The position numbers and the translations under genes were made by a program. Below the pieces are notes generated by a model. The model had not been told where the DNA came from. It did no database searches and worked only from the letters and a program-made list of their open reading frames with translations. Below are positions 57,508 through 64,000 of a stretch of DNA of 64,000 nucleotides, piece after piece (the first letter of the stretch is position 1; every line of letters starts with the position of its first letter). Source of the stretch: Hippophae tibetana (taxonomy: Eukaryota; Streptophyta; Magnoliopsida; Rosales; Elaeagnaceae); contig CM072808.1 in NCBI GenBank assembly GCA_037013495.1, forward strand, positions 9,835,319 to 9,899,318, given 5' to 3'.

Positions 57508-57890
57508 GAGTTGATCAGCTCGATCAAGAACCAAGTAGAATGCATTGACACTTAAGAAAGAGTTGATCACCTCGGTAACAAACCAGGTAAAGAACTCTCT
57601 CATAATACTACATGTCATAAGTTGACCACCACGATCCAGAACCAGGTAGAATGTTCTAACACTTAAGAGAGAGTTGATCACCTCAGTCAAGAACCAGGTA
57701 GAATGCTTTAACACTTAAGAAAGAGTTGATCACCTTATTTATAGACTAGGTAGAGCTCTTTCCCCCAATATTACATGTTATGAGCTAATCGCATCTGTCA
57801 GAAACCAGGTAGAGCACTCTGACATTATAGATAATTGATCCCATTGGTCATAGACCAGGCACAATGCTCTCTTCCAACATCCCATGTCCA
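57508..57890 (+). repeat. Seven imperfect 51-60-bp tandem repeats downstream of pol
   Basis: Units start GAGTTGATCACCTC or a variant, contain AACCAGGTAGAATG and end ACACTTAAGAAA or CATGTCATAA, at about 57508, 57562, 57620, 57672, 57724, 57783 and 57831. Tandem arrays between pol and the 3' LTR are known from Tat elements. A reading frame that crosses the array on the minus strand (57457-57714) repeats because the DNA repeats and is not taken as a gene. Confidence 0.88.
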
Positions 57891-58974
57891 GTCATAAAAT
57901 GAGTAAATTGTTCTCCATCATTTTCTTGGGTCGAGCCATGGGTCTATTTTGTTGAAAAAATCCTACAATTTTGTCCTGTCAAAGATAAAGTACATTGATA
58001 TAGCATAACAAGTGCATTCTATTAAAAATAAAAATTTATTGTTTGAGCTTACAAAGCTTTTAAAATTCATTAATACATAGCTCAACCTCCCAAAATGTTA
58101 AAAATTCTTCATGCGCTTGAATGCATGACTCATGTTTGGTCATCTCTCTCCTCCACTAAAGGAAACAACTCGGCCTAAATCTTGATAAATTTCTTGTAGT
58201 TATTGATCCCTATTACGGTAAGGGCTAAGCTCAAGTTGAGTAGTGAATGTTCCAATTCCTCAACAACACCTATCACTTTGAGGAAGACCCTCTCAAATTT
58301 CTTCATATAAAAATTCACCCAATGGGACTCCCTCTTAACATAAGGCGAGTTCACATTTGGTCTCTTCATAAAGGAAGAGATTATCCTTGAGTCTGGATAA
58401 CTCAATTCTTAATTTCTCTACCTTGGTCTTAAGCCTACTATTCTCTAGTTTTAAATCTCGAATTGAATGTCTATGTTCCCAGTCAAATTCCATAAGGTTT
58501 AAGCAAGAAAGATGGATAAAAATGTCAGATGCTTCAACAAAAGAGGATGTTTGAATTATACAATATCCCTAACCCCTTTTAAGAAGGAATGATATTGGGA
58601 TAAATTTAATGACACATGTCCTTAAATGTTAAGAGGTGGGTCAACATCATAATTAAATAATATAAATTCTATAAGTGCACAATTAAACATGTAACACAAG
58701 TTGTTCTGAAAATCAATTGTTTCTCTTTAATAACAATGGGTTACAAGTGAGAGCTCACGACCTCACAATTAGGAGTGGCATAGAACTTTAAAAAAACTAT
58801 GATCCTTAGAAAGACAAATGATTTAGTGGTTCTATTATGTTGCCACACATTCCTTGCCTAAGAATGAAAATTTGCATGCTTGGTGATGCTCAGTATGTTG
58901 AAGAGGCAACGAAGATGGGTTTGGAATATAGGACTATGGGGCTACTTAATTAAGAGGTCAGGCCAATGCCAATA
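57891..58974. other. Stretch between the tandem repeats and the antisense frame
   Basis: Mostly non-coding. A minus-strand frame at 58405-58175 (76 codons, with GVVEELEHSLLNLSLAL) is helix-like and may be a last piece of the antisense product, but there is no firm similarity. Confidence 0.4.
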
Positions 58975-61214
58975 TCAAAAGTCCCCAATTCTACCTTCTT
59001 CGTCTCCCAACTCTGGCTCATCACCACTCACACAAGATTCCAAGCCATGTTCTTCACCCTCGTCATAGGTTTGAGTAGGTGAGTATTGGGAGGTGGTTGG
59101 GATATTCAAGATTTGATAGTATTTTTCCCTAAAGCCCCTAGTTTTGGTCTCTTCCTTGAAGGAGTCCATAGCCAAGTTATGCCTTATCTTGATGCTCGAG
59201 GAGAGTTATTTGGTCATTGTGTCAAGCTCGTGCTTGTTCTTTTCTTACTCTCAGGAATTTGTCTCTTTGGCATCAATTAGCTCATACCTATAGGCTTCTA
59301 CCTCAACCTCGTCCTTCTTTTGGGCCTCCTTAAACTCTTAGAAACACCTTGAGTTATCATTCAACTTGTGTACAGCCTTGGATAGCTTATCCTCCTTGTC
59401 GATAGTCTCGCCCATCCACTTGTTGCCCTTGGCCAATAGCACAACGTTCTTGGCCCAAATTGAACATGGATTTCTTTTTCCACCATGAGCTCATGCTTCA
59501 AAATTTCCACATCTTGAACCATGCTCAGTCCATAAAGGATTTGGGCCTAGAAAAAATACAAATGATGTGAGGCCATTAAAATATTTTTAAAAAGTGTCCA
59601 AGGTTCAATTAGAAATATGGTCGGACTAACACTTTCCTAGTACAGAAGTGGTTGGGCACAACCCTAGAGTCCACATCTTGGCCCATGGAATCAAGTTGTT
59701 TCTCGTGTACCATGTAGAAGAGCTAGTCCAAGTAGTGGTCCAACCTCTTTGTTACCATACACCCATACATAACCATTCTCTCAATGTTTGTAGTGAGGTC
59801 ATTCATGACATCTTTCTCCCTCTTTGAGTCATTTATCAAAGGGTAAATACTTTTTGACCTAAGTTGATAGGTATAGAGATGTGTTGACTCAGGGACACTA
59901 GTGAGGGCTCGATAATATTCAAAGCCTTAGTCCTGAGCATGAGGTCATTAATGATCAACTTCTTCTTCTTTTTTGATAGGATCGGGGAGGCCTTATGCCT
60001 AGAGGAATTACTCCTCTTCTTCCCTTTAGAGAAGCTCATTCCTTGGGAGGAAGGTGTAGCTTTTTAAGAGATCACCCCTTATTTAACGATTCTACTCTGA
60101 AGTAGTGCCAACAAATTTGAAGCATTGAACTCCAATTTATCTGCAAAGACAAAAAAAAGAGTGTTAGTTTTACAAGTGTGGGCTAAATAAAAAGTAAAAT
60201 ATATGTGGTCTCAAGGCCTGCTCACCATCATCAAGAAGCAACTTGAACCTCCCTCTATAGTTTGTAAGAGGGGTCTGTCACTTGAAAGGTGCCCGAGATT
60301 TACAGATAATCCTATGATAGGGCTTTATTGAGCCTTTCCTCATCAACCCACACATAATAAAGCATAGGGTATTTAGCAATTACCTCTACTGAGTCTTCTT
60401 GTGTAGATAGTTTTGGATATTAGCTAATCATTATTTAGCCTTGTGGCTTAAGGTCATGATAAAAGAGCCCATATTCCTTATCATGACCTTAATATCAGCC
60501 TAGGTTCTCATTATCAACCTAACATCGCTGTCTGGGGTCTCCCACCGACTAGATACATAGAAGAAATACTCTTTCCAATTCTTCTCATTCTCGAGAAGGA
60601 TCACATTTATGCCTTAATCTTGATTCACATGCACGTAAACCTTCCTCATGTCTATAGGATTTTTCTTTAGTATATATGCCTCATAAAGCTCTAGCACCTC
60701 CAATTCGACCCCGAGCTCTCTGAATATTAGTGTGAAGTAGAGTAGGTATCTCCATCCATTTGGCATCAATTAGCCTAGAATGAGTTGAGTCCTTGCCAAA
60801 AATTTCCTTATAAAGCGGTATAGACAAAATCTGAACCCTAGCAGTAAGGTCTTATCATAGAAGGTTGTCCATCTAGCTTGAGGTGGATCACTATCAAGAA
60901 TACCCAACATAGGGATCATTATCTAAACCAAAGAAGAAATGTTGTATGTTATCCTTATCCTCTTCTCGTCATGAGTAGATAAGCCATTAGTCTTGACCTT
61001 GGTCATCCAACCTTTGGTATGGCCAGTGGGCTCACCAGTTCCTTTCTTCCTCATCTTCTTCCTCCATTTGGGTATTGGGCACGCTCAACCTGATTGTAAG
61101 TAAGGCATGTGGATAAGACGTAGAGATAGATGGATGAGGCTCAAATATCTCCCCTTCACTTGAGATGCTTATCTCATTGGTGGACCCTAAGATGTCACTT
61201 TCTACCTGGCCCAA
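58975..61214 (-). pseudogene. Antisense ORF of the Tat-like element (PF04195-like), with stops
   Basis: Opposite to pol, frames run from MGQVESDILGSTNE at 61214 through a central part containing LLENEKNWKEYFFYVSSRWE followed by TPDSDVR (about 60610-60520), which resembles the putative gypsy-type transposon domain PF04195, then a basic segment SFSKGKKRSNSSRHKASPIL (60036), a Lys- and Glu-rich coiled segment (59540-59220) and the acidic end TYDEGEEHGLESCVSGDE (59050). Such antisense frames are recorded for Retand-type elements; their function is unknown. Many stops and frame changes break it here. Confidence 0.65.
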
Positions 61215-61684
61215 GAAAGTGAGATATTGTAGGCTTTCCCAGTAGGATGAACCAGGAATGCACTCTATGTATGGTCTCTACAAAATATCATGAAGTATAA
61301 AAATGGTAAGGCACAAAAAATAGAAATTACCTAGGGTCAAGTTTGAAAGTAAAAAAAATGGTGAATGATTCTTTAAATCGACTAGAAAAGAAAGTGGAAA
61401 ACTATTAGACTCGATGAGGTTTTCCCTTCATAAGTTGAGCAAATAAGCTATGTGCCATACTAATTTTCTTACCATTGAGCTGAGAACTTGTATGGCTTAA
61501 GTTGAGATGATAGAGAGTTTTTTATTCCAATTATTGTCTAAGATACAGGAAACGATGAAATGAAGAGAAGCCTAGGCTCTTCCTTATATAGAGGTGCATA
61601 TTTCTCTCTCCAATTAACTGATAAGCATTATTAGAGGGATTCAAACGTTTCATATCCACTACCCAGCCACTGCTCTTCCACCCT

Positions 61685-62155
61685 TGTTGAGGACTCGAGT
61701 TGAGAGAGTAGGTTTATTGGATGTTTGAACGTATTGATCGACCTTGAGCCCAATCTAACTAACAACCTAAGCCATCAGACAAGTCAACCTAGAAGGACCT
61801 ACCTGTGCACTCACCCTCAATGAGACTCATAGGACGAGCCTGCCTATATATAGGAGCCTTGGTGTTGGAAGGTCGACCCTCAGACTGAACCATGTGGTGG
61901 TCAACCTCAAGCTTTAAATGTGTTTTCTTTTACTCTTGTACCCCTCTGACATGCTATGACATGTACCCGCTATGTAATCGACATGTGTACATGTAATACT
62001 CTATATATACGTGGACCTCATAAGAGATCCACACATTCTACAAAATTCTCTGAATTCTCTCTAATCTTTCTCTCTGAAAATCAGACCAATCCTAACAAAG
62101 TCCAAAGTTCAATTTTTTTGAAGGAACCTAGAAACCCTAGAACACTGAATCACAT
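61685..62155 (+). repeat. Putative 3' LTR of the Tat-like element
   Basis: It starts TGTTGAGGACTCGAG, has a TATA box CTATATATAC at 62001-62010 and probably ends near ATCACA at 62154. No second copy lies in the window, so the limits come from the TG and CA ends and the TATA position only. Confidence 0.5.
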
Positions 62156-62284
62156 AAGAGACTTAAACCAAAAAACTTAAAAGAGAGGATCTTGTGAGTT
62201 TGGTACATTTCAAAGATAGCTCGATGGCCAAACTACAAGTTTGGTACACTTTGAAGATTGTTCAAAGGCCAAAAAACACAAAAT

Positions 62285-62299
62285 CTCACTCTGATACCA
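62285..62299 (-). other. Orphan primer-binding site of a minus-oriented LTR element
   Basis: On the minus strand it reads TGGTATCAGAGTGAG, the tRNA-Met type site. A 5' LTR would lie at higher coordinates (62307 upwards), where a TATA run (minus strand, about 62738-62719) and CTAGGGTTTTTGCAC follow in the right order. Only about 130 bases of leader survive at 62156-62284, containing two copies of AGTTTGGTACA. Confidence 0.6.
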
Positions 62300-62730
62300 C
62301 TTATAAGGATTTCAAGAACTCAAAATCACCATAAATGCACTTGAAAATTAAATAAACGAATAGTTGAATCATTTGTAAAAATGATAAGAAAAAAAAACAA
62401 CAAAGAACAAAAATAACACAACAGTGGTACGGCCCCTATATCTATTTGGTCTGATCTACTGAAAGGATAAATTATATATTCACTTTGAATTGAGTCTTTT
62501 AGAAAGAGTAACACAACAAGAAATTTAAAAGGGAAGCAGCCTAACTTATGCGACATAGTAACTGAACCATCTCAAAGTTCTTTACACTCAAAAACTCAAA
62601 AACATTATAGAGAAAACTCATGAAATTATATAGAGAAGAGGAGAAGAAGAAACGTCGACTATGGACACAGAGAAGAAGAGAAATGAGCTAAGGTGTTGTG
62701 CAAAAACCCTAGAAAAGGTATATATATATA

Positions 62731-62869
62731 TAATGCATTTAAAGCCCATCAATTCCACCATACATATAAGGCCTGAAGAAACAATAAAGAAAGGTTAAAA
62801 TATAATACATGGTCCAATGGTCCAATACACAAATAATACAATAATTCATATAACAAAATTAACTCTAAC

Positions 62870-62947
<78 letters not shown>

Positions 62948-63100
62948 TATAATGCCCTCCATTAAAGCCCATCAATTCCACCATACATATAAGGCACGAA
63001 GAAACAATAAAGAAAGGCTAATATACAATACATGTTTCAAAGGTCCAATACACAAATAATACAATAATTCATGTAACAAAATTAACTCTAGCTTTATTAT
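62731..63100. repeat. 223-bp period duplication around a (TTA)n microsatellite
   Basis: Copies at about 62731-62873 and 62950-63100 share AAAGCCCATCAATTCCACCA, TACATATAAGGC, GAAACAATAAAGAAAGG and AACAAAATTAACTCTA. The first copy ends in about 23 TTA units (62870-62940) and an AT run; the second reads CTTTATTATACATGG at the same place, with no expansion. A leucine-rich reading frame here is the microsatellite. Confidence 0.92.
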
Positions 63101-64000
63101 ACATGGCACAATATATCATAAAAATAACATGAATGTTATTTTAAATTTAATCCCTAATGTCTCAAATTAATTATTAATATCATGTCATAGTGACATAAAT
63201 TAACAAACTATATAGGTCCTAAACTTATGTAAGATAGTTTTGATTAATAATGAGCGAACATCAATTTTCTTATAATTTAACCATAATTCATGTTTCTTTT
63301 ATATTTAAAAAAATATAAGTATCTTATGAAAAAATAATTGACATCGTTACATAATATTTTCTTCATGAAATAAATGGTTAGTTTATAATGTTGACAATAT
63401 ATTTAATGTGCAATCAATTCTTCGAATTATTTTATTTATGTCATTAGAATACCTTAATCACATAACTTTTATAAAGAACACATAAATCACTCGATTTTTA
63501 AAACTCTAATACTTTAGTCACATAACTATAAAATTATGTAACTAAAGTATCTTTTTTTTACGGTAACAAATAGACACGTTAATCACATAATTTTAAAGGT
63601 ATATGATTAAAGTGTTCTAATTTTAAAAATTAAGTGATTTATGTGTCCCAACAAAAACTAAGTGACCAAAATTACCAAATGACACACAAAAAAAATAATT
63701 TCAGGATAATTTTCTCATGTTTAATTATTTTGCTATTTAATGAATATTTTTTATTAAAATAAAAAATGCTTACCTGATATGTGACAAAGAAAATACAGCG
63801 TGAATCTTAAAAATGTTGTGTTTTTATATTAAAAATATATTTCACTGTATAAAATATGTCTATCTATGTGGTTATAAAAATATTATTTAGTTTATGTTTG
63901 GTTTTTAATTATTCATGGTTGTGAATATGTAATAACTATCCCCTACTCACGTTTAGACAATTACACCCCTAAATAATTACAATTAAATTTGAGAGAAAAA
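63101..64000. other. AT-rich stretch, nothing recognised
   Basis: No protein similarity, RNA gene or element end was seen. A near-palindromic block around CATAACTTTTATAA and TTTAGTCACATAACTATAAAAT at 63450-63600 has inverted pieces (ACTTTAGTCACATAA and TTATGTAACTAAAGT) and may be a small MITE-like hairpin. Confidence 0.4.

Larger units (their letters stand above)
56640..62155 (+). mobile_element. Tat-like Ty3/Gypsy element, 3' half
   Basis: It contains, in order, a degenerate integrase (about 56660-57440), a tandem repeat block (57508-57890), an antisense reading frame region (61214-58975) and an LTR with TATA box (61685 to about 62155). A pol end, a tandem repeat block and an antisense frame before the 3' LTR is the organisation of Retand and related Tat elements. 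The left part of the element is absent. The left junction lies somewhere in 56390-56640, whose content I cannot assign. Confidence 0.7.

Noticed and set aside
57457..57714. Minus-strand frame with internal repeats (FYLVLDRAD-type units)
   Set aside because: The protein repeats because it reads through the 51-60-bp DNA tandem array of the Tat-like element.
62817..63059. Frame with a long leucine run
   Set aside because: It is a translation of the (TTA)n microsatellite.
1..64000. CRISPR array, prokaryotic operon, organellar DNA or rRNA/tRNA genes
   Set aside because: No regularly spaced repeats with unique spacers, no bacterial gene order, no plastid or mitochondrial gene and no recognisable tRNA or rRNA sequence were seen; tRNA-like stretches are primer-binding sites only.

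Overview
This is nuclear DNA from a flowering plant, most likely a eudicot; the species cannot be read from the sequence. It is AT-rich, the one real host gene has short exons with GT-AG introns, and nearly everything else is plant-type transposable element sequence: Ty1/Copia, Ty3/Gypsy including Athila- and Tat-like lineages, non-coding LTR elements and a CACTA DNA transposon. There is no operon, CRISPR array or other prokaryotic feature.

Region 1 to 16.6 kb is one minus-strand gene running off the left edge. It encodes a SAM-dependent tRNA N3-methylcytidine methyltransferase of the METTL2/6/8 (Trm140) family. Eleven exons can be placed, with a readable frame across every junction. Two introns are very large because retroelements have entered them. 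Intron 10 (80-7536) holds a decayed Copia element (about 194-7309), itself interrupted by a non-coding LTR element (1915 to about 6792). Intron 5 (8526-15487) holds a second member of the same non-coding family (about 9381-15345). All three lie antisense to the gene. Upstream of the ATG are a telo-box and two TGGGCY (site II) motifs, a pairing known from plant translation-related promoters.

Region 16.6 to 20.1 kb is AT-rich intergenic DNA with no recognisable gene, a 113-bp tandem duplication and a short microsatellite.

Region 20 to 64 kb is a nest of transposons. One divergent LTR family starting TGATGAG or TGATAAG appears six times: three full LTRs of Athila-like elements (20.1, 30.6/39.5 and 41.4 kb), two solo LTRs with perfect 5-bp target duplications (24,081-25,826 and 46,116-48,136), and one more inside a Gypsy gag (33,870-35,636). 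A Gypsy element (31,269-39,535) has entered one of these LTRs. A CACTA transposon (43,660-55,029, 3-bp duplication AGA, TNP2-type transposase, Transposase_24-like segment and Ulp1-like peptidase) has entered the gag of another Athila-like element, and the CACTA was then hit by the 46-kb solo LTR. From 56.6 to about 62.2 kb lies the 3' half of a Tat-like element with integrase, a 51-60-bp tandem repeat block, a long antisense reading frame and a 3' LTR. The last 1.8 kb holds an orphan minus-strand primer-binding site and a duplicated block around a (TTA)n microsatellite.

Every element-encoded protein seen carries stops or frameshifts, so none looks autonomous now. I found no clear new molecular system. 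The most unusual items are the non-coding LTR family present twice within one gene's introns, the GC-rich block and hairpin trio inside the TGATGAG LTR family, and the nesting history, which can be partly ordered from target duplications.
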